A stretch of 42,410 bases of DNA. It comes from Lentimicrobium sp. L6. Lineage in GTDB: Bacteria; Bacteroidota; Bacteroidia; Bacteroidales; UBA12170. The DNA is taken from positions 1-42,410 of the forward strand of contig NZ_JABKCA010000053.1 of NCBI RefSeq assembly GCF_013166655.1. Direction: 5' to 3'. This document shows positions 1 through 7,836 of the stretch, one piece after another (position 1 is the stretch's first letter; each line of letters opens with the position of its first letter). The notes below the pieces were generated by a model. That model saw only the letters and a list, made by a program, of their open reading frames with translations, made no database searches and had not been told where the DNA came from. The translations under genes were made by a program, and so were the position numbers.

Positions 1-44
1 ATTGCTTACGCTTCGATTAAATTACACGAGACTTAAATGGGTAA

Positions 45-563
45 CCCTATAATTTTAAATGGCTTGGTGATTTTGATGAGTATTCCATTGCTATATTTAA
101 TTCAAATGAAACTCATCCTTCCACTTTGGTTTACAGAACTGATTTTGCTTCGAAAACATCATTCTCGAAACCCGACTTAGCACCAGGTGTTTATTATTGG
201 AAAGTAATAGGTAGATTATCTGAAGGAGGATATAAATCAACTGAATTGAAAAGCTTTACAATTTTAGATGAGAAGGAAGCTGATTTTGATGAAAACCCTA
301 TGGTTTCGAAAATTAGAACTAATGTTTCTCCAAACCCTAACTCCCAAGGTTATGTAAGATTTAATTATGAATTATTAAACGATTCGCCTGTAAATATTAG
401 GCTTTATAATTCATTAGGTCAAATAATATGGGAAAACAATCTGGGTAGTCAGCAAGCTGGACTTTATGAAGAAATAATTCCTCTAGAGCAAAAAAAGGCA
501 ATCTGTTTTCTGAAAATTGAGACCAATCATGGTTCTGGGATAGAAAAAATCATTGTGCGATAG
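45..563 (+). CDS. C-terminal part of a T9SS-secreted protein (front part missing or disrupted)
   Basis: The frame is open from base 45 to the stop at 561-563. The first half resembles a fibronectin-III-like module (FKWLGD near the start, then PGVYYWKVIG). The last ~80 residues look like a type A type IX secretion sorting domain: the VSPNPN entry, a YNSLGQ turn, and the end KIIVR. Such proteins are exported and then passed through the T9SS to the surface or medium. Immediately upstream the frame hits a TAA at 42-44. Homology-like text (GNPII) lies in another frame, and one extra T in the T4 tract at 53-56 would join it to FKWLGD. A further TAA at 34-36 lies in that other frame. The gene is therefore either a decaying remnant or truncated by the window edge. 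The passenger function is unknown. The domain call is fairly safe; the gene start is not. Confidence 0.6.
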   Translation, partial: PYNFKWLGDFDEYSIAIFNSNETHPSTLVYRTDFASKTSFSKPDLAPGVYYWKVIGRLSEGGYKSTELKSFTILDEKEADFDENPMVSKIRTNVSPNPNSQGYVRFNYELLNDSPVNIRLYNSLGQIIWENNLGSQQAGLYEEIIPLEQKKAICFLKIETNHGSGIEKIIVR

Positions 564-655
564 TTAAATAATTCCGATATAGGTTTTTTAATCAAAGTTC
601 AAAGAGTTTGGTGGTAATGCATTATTATGAAATCCACTACTGCTTACAATCAATA

Positions 656-688
656 AAAAAGAGGTTGGGAATTTCCCAACCTCTTTTT
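656..688. terminator. Bidirectional hairpin terminator
   Basis: The perfect stem GAGGTTGGG (661-669) / CCCAACCTC (675-683) has a 5-nt loop. It is flanked by A5 at 656-660 and T5 at 684-688. It lies between two convergent genes, so it can end transcripts on both strands. Confidence 0.85.
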
Positions 689-756
689 GTGTATAGCTTT
701 TAACAAATCAATAGAGTTATCCTACAGGATTAGTCATGCGACATTCTTCTCCAAAT

Positions 757-2880
757 CTACTTCTCAGGATAAGCTTCTACACCCATATTATAAAACATAA
801 ATGACCAAATATCAGTGGCTTCTTCTATTATTTTTTCTGTTGACTTACCTGCGCCATGACCAGCTTTGGTTTCTATTCTGATAACAGTTGGGTTGGCACA
901 ACTTTGCTTACTTTGTAATTCGGCTGCAAACTTAAATGAATGTGCAGGAACTACTCTGTCATCATGGTCTGCCGTGGTAATCATAGTGGCAGGATAGCAT
1001 GTTCTAGCTTTAAGATTATGAAGAGGAGAGTATTTAATTAAATTTTCGAACTGGATTTTATCATCACTGCTACCGTAATCAGGAACCCAATAGTAACCGA
1101 TAGTAAATTTGTGATAACGCAACATATCCATTACTCCAACTTGGGGAATAGCCACTTTAAATAATTCTGGTCTTTGAGTCATACAAGCACCTACGAGTAA
1201 ACCACCGTTGGAACCACCTCTGATGGCCAACTTCTCGCTACTCGTATACCCATTATCTATCAAATACTCGGCCGCAGCTATAAAGTCATCAAACACATTT
1301 TGTTTGTTTAGTTGAGTTCCTCCTTGATGCCACTCTTCTCCATATTCGCCCCCTCCTCTAATATTGGGTAAAGCATAAACACCATCATTTTCTAATAATA
1401 CCAAATTGCTAATGCTAAAGTAAGGAGTCAGAGAAACATTAAATCCACCATATCCATAAAGGAGAGTAGGGTTGGTTCCATTTAATACTAATCCCTTTTT
1501 ATGAACGATAAACATAGGAACTTTGGTTCCATCTTTACTGGTATAAAATACTTGTTTCGTTTCAAATTGGTCAATATCGATATCGATACCAGATTTTCTA
1601 AAAACTTCGGTTTTATTATTCTTGATGTCGTATTTGAAAGTCATACTAGGATAAGTGAAAGAAGTAAATGAATAGAATGCGGTATTACTTTCTTTATCTC
1701 CGCTAAATCCACTAATGCTACCAATGGCAGGTAATTTAATTTGATGTTCAAGGCTTCCGTCTAAATTATAAACATAGGCTTTTGAACTGGCATCGTGCAT
1801 ATAGCTCACCAATAGTTTACCACCTGCCATACCTACATTGTTTAATACGTCAGTAGTTTGAGGAATCACTTCCCTAGTCTCACTAGGGTCATTGGCATTG
1901 ATTTTGTAAACTCTATTTCTTGGAGCGTCTTTATTGGTCATAATAAAAATATCTTCTCCTTCATTATCCAATACCCAGGTATTATGCTCAAAGTCTTCTT
2001 GAATAGCAATAAATTCAGATTTTGGATCGTCAGCTTCTTTAAAATAAAGTGAATTTCCTCTTGCCGATGGATTATGACCACTTAAGATCAAATACTTCTC
2101 ATCTTCAGTAGTGCCCATATTCCAGCTAAACATAGGGTTTTCTTTGTCCTCATAAATCAATTGATCAGCGCTTTGTGCAGTTCCCGCTTTATGGTAAAAT
2201 ACTTTGCTATTCTCGTTGACTCCCTTAAGTTCGTCACCTTCTTTGGGCTCATCATAACGACTATAATAGAAACCATCTTTATACCAACTCATACCTGAGA
2301 ATTTTATCCATTTTAGATGATCCTCAAGCTTGGTTTTGCTTTCCACATGCATCACAAAAATTTCTCTCCAATCAGAACCACCACTGCTTAAACTATAAGT
2401 ACAAAGCTTCCCATTTTTTGAGAAGGAAAGACCGCTTAATGCTACAGTACCATCCTCCGAAAAAGTATTAGGATCAAGAAATAACTCAGGTTCGCCATCC
2501 AAGGTTTTCATTCTGTAAATTACATATTGAGGCTGTAATCCATCGTTTTTATAAAAATACCAATAGTCACCTTTTTTAAAAGGCATTCCATATTTGGGGT
2601 AATCCCAGATTTCTGTCAGTCTGTCTTTTATTTTTTGGCGAAAAGGAATTTCTGCTAAGTAGTCGTTGGTGACTTTGTTTTGCTTAGACACCCAGGCTTT
2701 GGTGGAATCGGAATTATCATCTTCCAACCACCGAAAAGGGTCTGCAACCTCTACTCCATGGTAGATGTCCACGGTATCAACTTTTTGACTAATTGGATAG
2801 TTTAACATCTTTTCTTGCTTTTGATTACATGAGTATAAACCCAAAATGGCTGCCATGGCTATGAAAATATATTTTTTCAT
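757..2880 (-). CDS. Prolyl oligopeptidase family serine peptidase (S9A), lipoprotein
   Basis: The 707-residue length is close to the usual ~710 of prolyl endopeptidases, which cleave short peptides after proline. An N-terminal signal ends in a lipobox (LYSC, Cys18), so the enzyme is probably anchored to an envelope membrane. The N-terminal beta-propeller spans about residues 30-430. The alpha/beta-hydrolase domain follows, with the family signature around RGGGEYGEEW (508-517). The triad is visible as Ser557 (RGGSNGG), Asp641 (DHDDRVVP) and His675 (KAGHGAG). All catalytic residues are present, so it should be active. It is monocistronic and converges on the T9SS fragment. A direct repeat of TTGAATTTGA (2895-2904 and 2908-2917) sits just upstream of the start, of unknown meaning. 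The family call is firm; the exact peptide substrate is not known. Confidence 0.95.
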   Translation of the reverse strand: MKKYIFIAMAAILGLYSCNQKQEKMLNYPISQKVDTVDIYHGVEVADPFRWLEDDNSDSTKAWVSKQNKVTNDYLAEIPFRQKIKDRLTEIWDYPKYGMPFKKGDYWYFYKNDGLQPQYVIYRMKTLDGEPELFLDPNTFSEDGTVALSGLSFSKNGKLCTYSLSSGGSDWREIFVMHVESKTKLEDHLKWIKFSGMSWYKDGFYYSRYDEPKEGDELKGVNENSKVFYHKAGTAQSADQLIYEDKENPMFSWNMGTTEDEKYLILSGHNPSARGNSLYFKEADDPKSEFIAIQEDFEHNTWVLDNEGEDIFIMTNKDAPRNRVYKINANDPSETREVIPQTTDVLNNVGMAGGKLLVSYMHDASSKAYVYNLDGSLEHQIKLPAIGSISGFSGDKESNTAFYSFTSFTYPSMTFKYDIKNNKTEVFRKSGIDIDIDQFETKQVFYTSKDGTKVPMFIVHKKGLVLNGTNPTLLYGYGGFNVSLTPYFSISNLVLLENDGVYALPNIRGGGEYGEEWHQGGTQLNKQNVFDDFIAAAEYLIDNGYTSSEKLAIRGGSNGGLLVGACMTQRPELFKVAIPQVGVMDMLRYHKFTIGYYWVPDYGSSDDKIQFENLIKYSPLHNLKARTCYPATMITTADHDDRVVPAHSFKFAAELQSKQSCANPTVIRIETKAGHGAGKSTEKIIEEATDIWSFMFYNMGVEAYPEK

Positions 2881-3093
2881 GATATTGTGATTTATTGAAT
2901 TTGATGATTGAATTTGAACCGATAAAAGTAAGGAATTTTCAAATGAGATACCTCAGGTATTTGTAAGTTCAGTAAAACTCTGTAAGTGTCAGGAATATAG
3001 TTTAGTATATATTTGGTATTATTCCGGAATTAAAATACCAATTTAGAATCGTTTTGAATAATTTTTAGATTTCTAAAATCTTCTAAAAAAACG

Positions 3094-3101
3094 TACTTTT
3101 G
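3094..3101 (+). promoter_or_regulatory. Promoter -7 box (TACTTTTG)
   Basis: The box matches the Bacteroidota consensus TAnnTTTG and lies 24 bases before the start codon of the dihydroorotate dehydrogenase-like gene. No clear -33 TTTG is seen at the expected distance. Confidence 0.55.
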
Positions 3102-3125
3102 CGCTGAATTGAAATTCTTTAAGAA

Positions 3126-4106
3126 ATGGATTTATCAGTAAATTACATGGGTTTGAAGTTGAAAAACCCTATCATAGTTGGAAGTTCAGGGTTAACAAAT
3201 TCTGTAGAGAAAATCCGCGACTTGGAAAGACAAGGCGCAGGAGCCGTTGTGCTAAAATCCCTATTTGAGGAGCAAATCCTTATGGAACAGGAAAAAGCCA
3301 ACGATCAAAACGATTTCGATTATCCTGAAGCAATGGATTATATGAAGGCTTATGCTGAAGAATATACCTATGCCGACTTCATTCAATTGATCAGAGGTGC
3401 TAAAGCAGCAGTCGATATTCCTGTAATTGCCAGTGTAAACTGCGTTAGTATGGGAAAATGGACTGAGTTTGCTAAGAAAATTGAGGATGCTGGAGCCGAT
3501 GCTTTAGAGATTAATATTTCTCTCTTGCCTTCTGATATTTATAAAACTAGTGCTCAAAATGAGAAGACTTATTTTGACATTATTGAAGCGGTCAGAAAAC
3601 AGGTAAATATTCCAATAGCCTTAAAGATGAGTCATTACTCTGCTGGTTTGGCACATTTAATCCGTCAGCTGAGCTTTACCAAAATGGTAGATGCTTTTGT
3701 GCTTTTCAACAGATATTATGCCCCTGATATTAATATTGATGATTATTCTATCACTTCGGCTGGTGTTTTAAGTCGTCCTGAGAATATTTCTGATTCATTA
3801 CGTTGGGTAGCATTGCTTTCTGGGAAAATCAAAACTCCTATCGCGGCCTCTACTGGAGTGCACGAAGGAGAAGATGTAATTAAACAGATTCTCGCAGGTG
3901 CTGAGGCTGTTCAGGTGGTTTCGACATTATATAAGCATGGTATTGTGCAATTATCGAAAATGCTTAAAGACATTGAGACTTGGATGACAGAGAAAGGATA
4001 TACTAATTTAGATGACTTTAGAGGCGAGATTAGCTATGAGAAATTCGACGAACCACAGGCTTTTGAGAGAATTCAGTTCATGAAATATTTTGGAGGATTT
4101 GAATAA
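3126..4106 (+). CDS. Dihydroorotate dehydrogenase-like FMN protein lacking the catalytic Cys
   Basis: This 326-residue TIM-barrel protein belongs to the class 1 dihydroorotate dehydrogenase family. It opens with the typical NYMGLKLKNPI strand, keeps the VLKSLF lysine (Lys44), and has the C-terminal FMN-phosphate region (ASTGVHEGED, then AGAEAVQVVSTLYKHG, about 241-273). Class 1 enzymes carry a catalytic base Cys in an N-x-S-C-P-N loop. Here the matching stretch is NISLLPSD (130-137), so the Cys is replaced by Leu. That argues against ordinary PyrD activity in pyrimidine synthesis. Eleven bases downstream is an FNR-type reductase, which suggests a two-component flavoprotein oxidoreductase with an unknown substrate. 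Databases often label this family 'dihydroorotate dehydrogenase-like protein'. The fold is confident; the reaction is unknown. Confidence 0.85.
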   Translation: MDLSVNYMGLKLKNPIIVGSSGLTNSVEKIRDLERQGAGAVVLKSLFEEQILMEQEKANDQNDFDYPEAMDYMKAYAEEYTYADFIQLIRGAKAAVDIPVIASVNCVSMGKWTEFAKKIEDAGADALEINISLLPSDIYKTSAQNEKTYFDIIEAVRKQVNIPIALKMSHYSAGLAHLIRQLSFTKMVDAFVLFNRYYAPDINIDDYSITSAGVLSRPENISDSLRWVALLSGKIKTPIAASTGVHEGEDVIKQILAGAEAVQVVSTLYKHGIVQLSKMLKDIETWMTEKGYTNLDDFRGEISYEKFDEPQAFERIQFMKYFGGFE

Positions 4107-4117
4107 AACTATAATAA

Positions 4118-4921
4118 ATGATTGAATTAAATAGTGTAGTAACACAAATATTACAAGTTTCACCTATCATGAAGATAGTTCGTGTGAAACCAGTAGGTTG
4201 GGAATTCCCAGAGTTTAAAGGTGGTCAGTTTGTGGCTTTAGCATTACCCGGTTCTGCTGAAAGGTGCGATTCAGCAACTGATGAATTTGAAACTCCTGAA
4301 GATCCTGATAAATTGATAAAGAGAGCTTATTCTATTGCTTCTACTTCTACAGCTGATTATGTAGAATTTTATATCACTTTGGTGCATTCTGGAGCTTTGA
4401 CTCCACGTTTGTTCAATTTGAATATTGGTGATAAAGTTTTCATGGGTAAAAAAGGTGTTGGAATGTTTACTTTGGATTCTGTTGTTCCTGAGAAAAACAT
4501 TGTATTAATTGCTACTGGAACTGGTGTGGCTCCATACATGAGTATGCTTCGTTCTGATGCATTAAAACGTAAAGGTAATATCATGGTAGTTCATGGTGCT
4601 GCTAATAGCTGGGACTTGGGATATTCAAGTGAATTACAGCTTTTAGAAAGCATGTTCGATCAGTTTACTTATTTACCTACTATTACTGAGCCTCAGAAAG
4701 AACCTGCAGGTTGGGGTGGTGATACCCGATTTATTGAAAAAATCTGGGAAGGTGGAGTAGCAAAAGAAAAATGGGGATTTGACCCAACAGCTGATGATAC
4801 AGAGATATTCTTATGCGGAAACCCAAGAATGATTGAAAGTATGGTTGCTCTTCTTGAAAAAGATGGGTTTACTGAGCATACTAAAAAAGTACCAGGTCAA
4901 ATTCACGTAGAGGAATTTTAA
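4118..4921 (+). CDS. Ferredoxin/flavodoxin-NADP+ reductase-like flavoprotein
   Basis: This 267-residue FAD/NAD(P) reductase is of the Fpr size class. It has the FAD-binding RAYS motif (69-72), the pyridine-nucleotide motif GTGVAP (134-139) and CGNPRM (233-238), and ends in a short tail (HVEEF). It would pass electrons between NAD(P)H and a ferredoxin, flavodoxin or partner flavoprotein in the cytoplasm. It lacks the C-terminal Cys cluster that holds the 2Fe-2S centre in PyrK, so it is not a classic dihydroorotate dehydrogenase B electron-transfer subunit. It nevertheless sits 11 bases after the dihydroorotate dehydrogenase-like gene, almost certainly in one transcript, and a hairpin terminator follows. 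A direct electron partnership between the two is inference. A general housekeeping Fpr role is the alternative. Confidence 0.88.
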   Translation: MIELNSVVTQILQVSPIMKIVRVKPVGWEFPEFKGGQFVALALPGSAERCDSATDEFETPEDPDKLIKRAYSIASTSTADYVEFYITLVHSGALTPRLFNLNIGDKVFMGKKGVGMFTLDSVVPEKNIVLIATGTGVAPYMSMLRSDALKRKGNIMVVHGAANSWDLGYSSELQLLESMFDQFTYLPTITEPQKEPAGWGGDTRFIEKIWEGGVAKEKWGFDPTADDTEIFLCGNPRMIESMVALLEKDGFTEHTKKVPGQIHVEEF

Positions 4922-4944
4922 ACTGGAAAAATAAATAATTGAAA

Positions 4945-4972
4945 AGTCATCCTAGTTTAGGGTGGCTTTTTT
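4945..4972 (+). terminator. Rho-independent terminator after the reductase gene
   Basis: AGTCATCC (4945-4952) pairs with GGGTGGCT (4960-4967), using two G-U pairs, across a 7-nt loop. A run of T to 4972 follows. Confidence 0.7.
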
Positions 4973-4996
4973 ATTTTTGGGAAATAATAAAAGACT

Positions 4997-5881
4997 ATGA
5001 AGATAGAAATTGATCCAGGAGCAGGACCGTGTTTTGGAGTGGAAAAAGCAATTGAGAAAGCGGAATTTATTTTGAAAGAAAAATCGGTTTTGTATACGGT
5101 TGGAGACCTGATTCATAATGAAGCAGAAGTAGAGCGTCTTGAAAAGCTTGGAATGAAAACTATTGCCATGGAGCAGGCCATATCTGGTGATTATCCCAAT
5201 GTCTTGTTTAGAGCTCATGGCGAGCCTCCATCATCTTATGATAGTGTAAAAAAGGCCAAAGTGGAGGTAGAAGATGCTACTTGTCCTATTGTTGTCAGCC
5301 TACAAAAGAAGATAGCTAAAACCTTTTCTGAAATTAAAGATGGGAAGGGACAGATTGTTTTATTTGGAAAGAAAAGGCATCCTGAAGTCATTAGCTTAAT
5401 GGGGCATTGTGATGATAAAGCAATAGTAATAGCAAATATTGAGGAGCTTGAGCTTATCGACTTCTCTATACCTATTTACTTGTTCTCTCAAACTACTAAA
5501 TACCGCTCTGAGTATTATTTAATTAAAGAAAAAATCGAAAAGAAATTGGATGAGTTAAATTTGTTAGCCTCCTCTCAATTTAGTTTTAATGACAGTAGTT
5601 GTAAGATTGTAGCTAGAAGAGATGAGCAACTCAGAAATTTTGTTGAAGATAAGGATTTAATTATATTCGTTAGTGGTACAAAGAGTTCCAATGGAAGGCA
5701 ATTGTTTCAAATATGCAAAAATACTGGCATAGAAACTTACTTTATTAGTCGAATTGAGGATCTTAATAGAGAATGGTTTGTTGCAAAGAATAATATAGGA
5801 ATCTCTGGAGCAACATCTACCCCAAAATGGTTATTGGAGGAAATGAGTTTACGAGTAAAAGAGCTGGTCTCAGAAAGTTAA
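4997..5881 (+). CDS. ispH: 4-hydroxy-3-methylbut-2-enyl diphosphate reductase (IspH/LytB)
   Basis: This is the last enzyme of the non-mevalonate isoprenoid pathway. It reduces HMBPP to IPP and DMAPP using a [4Fe-4S] cluster. The 294-residue length is normal. The three cluster cysteines are visible: Cys12 (GPCFGV), Cys96 (DATCPIV) and Cys202 (DSSCKI). Substrate-binding histidines are present at His40 (LIHN) and His74 (RAHGEP), with the catalytic glutamate in RHPEV (Glu130) and the SGATSTP loop near 270-276. The ATG lies 24 bases after the preceding terminator. The stop codon TAA shares the tetramer TTAA with the stop of the convergent rfbD gene, so no terminator separates the two. The Fpr-type reductase upstream could in principle feed electrons to IspH, but a terminator separates them. 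Confidence 0.96.
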   Translation: MKIEIDPGAGPCFGVEKAIEKAEFILKEKSVLYTVGDLIHNEAEVERLEKLGMKTIAMEQAISGDYPNVLFRAHGEPPSSYDSVKKAKVEVEDATCPIVVSLQKKIAKTFSEIKDGKGQIVLFGKKRHPEVISLMGHCDDKAIVIANIEELELIDFSIPIYLFSQTTKYRSEYYLIKEKIEKKLDELNLLASSQFSFNDSSCKIVARRDEQLRNFVEDKDLIIFVSGTKSSNGRQLFQICKNTGIETYFISRIEDLNREWFVAKNNIGISGATSTPKWLLEEMSLRVKELVSES

Positions 5882-6747
5882 TCCTGATCTTCCAAAATCT
5901 TCAGACAATCCAACATACTTACCCTCCAATGAGGAATCTTTACATCAAAATCTTTCTTAATTTTTGCTTTATTCATCACGCTATAGAAAGGTCTTGGTGC
6001 TGGTAAAGGATATTCATGGCTTTCGATGGGGGAGACTTTACAATCGATTTTAGCCGCTATCATAATTTCTACAGCAAAGTCATACCAACTGGCTACCCCT
6101 TCGTTGCTAAAATGATAAATAGTATTTTCTGAAGCTACTTTGCCAGAGCATATCATATCAAGAATGGCACGTGCTAAATCAGTGGCATAAGTTGGCGTTC
6201 CAATCTGGTCAAAAACGACTCTTAACTCGTCTCTTTCTTTACCAAATTTCAGCATAGACTTCATGAAATTATGCCCAAACTCAGAATATAACCATGAGGT
6301 TCTAATAATGATGGATTTCTCATTAACTTGAAGTACCATTTCTTCTCCAATGAGCTTAGTTTTTCCATAAGCAGAAGGTGGTTGACAGGCATCTTCCTCT
6401 TTGTAGGGGAAATGTTTTTTACCATTAAAAACATAATCGGTAGATATGTGATAAAATTGGCATTTGGTTTTTCTTGAAGCTGTCGCCATATTGGTCGGAC
6501 CAACAGCGTTTATCTTTTTAGCCAATTCAAATTCTTCTTGGGCTTTATCTACTGCTGTATATGCAGCACAATTGATGGCGTGTGTAAACTTACCTTCTAT
6601 AAAGAAGTTAATCACTTCTTCTTTGTTGGTGATATCTAAATCTGCCACATCGGTATATACAAAACTGAAATCAGGATACTCTGCTTCGATCTTTCTTATA
6701 CTGTTGCCTAATTGGCCATTACTGCCGGTGATTAAAATCTTTTTCAT
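5878..6747 (-). CDS. rfbD: dTDP-4-dehydrorhamnose reductase (RmlD/RfbD)
   Basis: This 289-residue short-chain reductase belongs to the RmlD substrate-binding family. It reduces dTDP-4-keto-L-rhamnose to dTDP-L-rhamnose for surface polysaccharide. The NAD(P)-binding motif is GSNGQLG (8-14), ISTDYVFNGK (101-110) is characteristic of RmlD, and the catalytic YxxxK is Tyr127/Lys131 (YGKTK). It is the third gene of a minus-strand nucleotide-sugar operon after ugd and the UDP-glucuronate decarboxylase. It is separated from the latter by a strong hairpin at 6766-6794 that could lower its expression. The other rml genes (A, B, C) are not in this window. The family call is firm. The exact sugar is inferred, because some homologues act on other 4-keto sugars. 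Confidence 0.9.
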   Translation of the reverse strand: MKKILITGSNGQLGNSIRKIEAEYPDFSFVYTDVADLDITNKEEVINFFIEGKFTHAINCAAYTAVDKAQEEFELAKKINAVGPTNMATASRKTKCQFYHISTDYVFNGKKHFPYKEEDACQPPSAYGKTKLIGEEMVLQVNEKSIIIRTSWLYSEFGHNFMKSMLKFGKERDELRVVFDQIGTPTYATDLARAILDMICSGKVASENTIYHFSNEGVASWYDFAVEIMIAAKIDCKVSPIESHEYPLPAPRPFYSVMNKAKIKKDFDVKIPHWRVSMLDCLKILEDQD

Positions 6748-6765
6748 GGATTATAGCTTAATTGA

Positions 6766-6794
6766 AAACAGGTGAGATTTATACTCACCTGTTT
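6766..6794 (-). terminator. Intercistronic hairpin, possible partial terminator
   Basis: AAACAGGTGAG (6766-6776) and CTCACCTGTTT (6784-6794) form a perfect 11-bp stem with a 7-nt loop. Read on the minus strand it ends in a short TTTT, so it may stop part of the transcription before rfbD or protect the upstream mRNA end. Confidence 0.6.
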
Positions 6795-6801
6795 GTTCTT
6801 A

Positions 6802-7746
6802 TTAATGAATAACAATCTTTTTAAAGTAATCAATCGTTTTTGTCAAGCCTTCTTTTAATTGAATATTTGGCTGCCAATCTAATTCTTTTTTGGCAAGAGT
6901 GATATCAGGCTGGCGCTGCATGGGATCGTCAGATGGGAGGTCTTCAAATACCAACTTAGACTTTGTTCCAGTAAGTTCAATAACCTGTTCTGCCAGTTCT
7001 CTAATGGTAAATTCGTTAGGATTACCCACATTCACAGGTCCTGTAAAATCCTCACGAGTAGCCATCATTCTAACCATACCTTCTACCAGATCATCTACAT
7101 ATTGGAAGCTACGCGTTTGCATTCCATCACCATATAAGGTAATATCTTTGCCTTGTAATGCTTGAACAATAAAGTTAGAAACTACCCTTCCGTCATGAGG
7201 ATGCATCCTAGGACCGTAGGTATTAAAAATTCTAATGATTTTAATTCTCACCTTGTTTTGCCAATGATAATTGAAGAAGAGTGTTTCTGCCACACGTTTT
7301 CCTTCGTCGTAACAAGATCTAGTTCCAATGGGGTTTACATGGCCCCAATAATCCTCTGTTTGAGGGTGTACCTTGGGATCTCCATATACTTCACTTGTGG
7401 AAGCCTGTAGTATTTTAGCGTTGATTCTCTTTGCTAATCCAAGCATGTTGATGGCTCCCGCAACTGATGTTTTTACAGTTTTAATAGGATTATATTGATA
7501 GTGAACTGGTGAGGCAGGGCAAGCTAAATTATATATTTCATCCACCTCTATAAAGAAAGGCATGGTAATATCGTGACGAATATATTCAAAATAGGGATTG
7601 CCCATTAAGTGAACGATATTCTGTTTTTGGCCGGTGAAGTAATTGTCTACACAAATAACTTCATTTCCATCTTTTAATAATCTGTCAATTAGATGAGAAC
7701 CCACAAAACCAGCTCCTCCGGTGACTAGTATTTTCTTCCGTATCAT
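6802..7746 (-). CDS. uxs: UDP-glucuronate decarboxylase (UDP-xylose synthase)
   Basis: This 314-residue extended short-chain dehydrogenase oxidises and decarboxylates UDP-glucuronate to UDP-xylose, with NAD+ bound tightly. The nucleotide motif is GGAGFVG (10-16). The TSEVYGDP segment (117-124) and catalytic YxxxK (Tyr146/Lys150 in YDEGK) follow. The stretch around [17 protein letters not shown] is typical of bacterial Uxs. The gene lies directly downstream of UDP-glucose dehydrogenase, which makes its substrate, so the two form a pathway module that supplies glucuronate- and xylose-type sugars for glycans. Related 4-epimerases share the fold. The decarboxylase assignment rests on the internal pattern and the context. 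Confidence 0.9.
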   Translation of the reverse strand: MIRKKILVTGGAGFVGSHLIDRLLKDGNEVICVDNYFTGQKQNIVHLMGNPYFEYIRHDITMPFFIEVDEIYNLACPASPVHYQYNPIKTVKTSVAGAINMLGLAKRINAKILQASTSEVYGDPKVHPQTEDYWGHVNPIGTRSCYDEGKRVAETLFFNYHWQNKVRIKIIRIFNTYGPRMHPHDGRVVSNFIVQALQGKDITLYGDGMQTRSFQYVDDLVEGMVRMMATREDFTGPVNVGNPNEFTIRELAEQVIELTGTKSKLVFEDLPSDDPMQRQPDITLAKKELDWQPNIQLKEGLTKTIDYFKKIVIH

Positions 7747-7763
7747 AGTGGTGATTTAATTGT

Positions 7764-7826
7764 AAGAGATTATCTCTAAGCATTGCACTAGGCTAATAGA
7801 GGGGAATGGCTTAGAAATAATCTCTT
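7764..7826 (-). repeat. Long imperfect hairpin between ugd and uxs
   Basis: AAGAGATTAT (7764-7773) pairs with ATAATCTCTT (7817-7826). After one mismatch the stem continues TCTAAGC / GCTTAGA, then three more pairs beyond a bulged G at 7808. About 20 pairs close a loop of roughly 20 nt. There is no T-run in the direction of the operon, so an mRNA processing or stability element is more likely than a terminator. Confidence 0.6.
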
Positions 7827-7836
7827 GGGTTAAATA

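Noticed and set aside
3126-4106. Annotation as PyrD of pyrimidine synthesis
   Set aside because: The catalytic Cys loop is not conserved and the partner is not PyrK-like.
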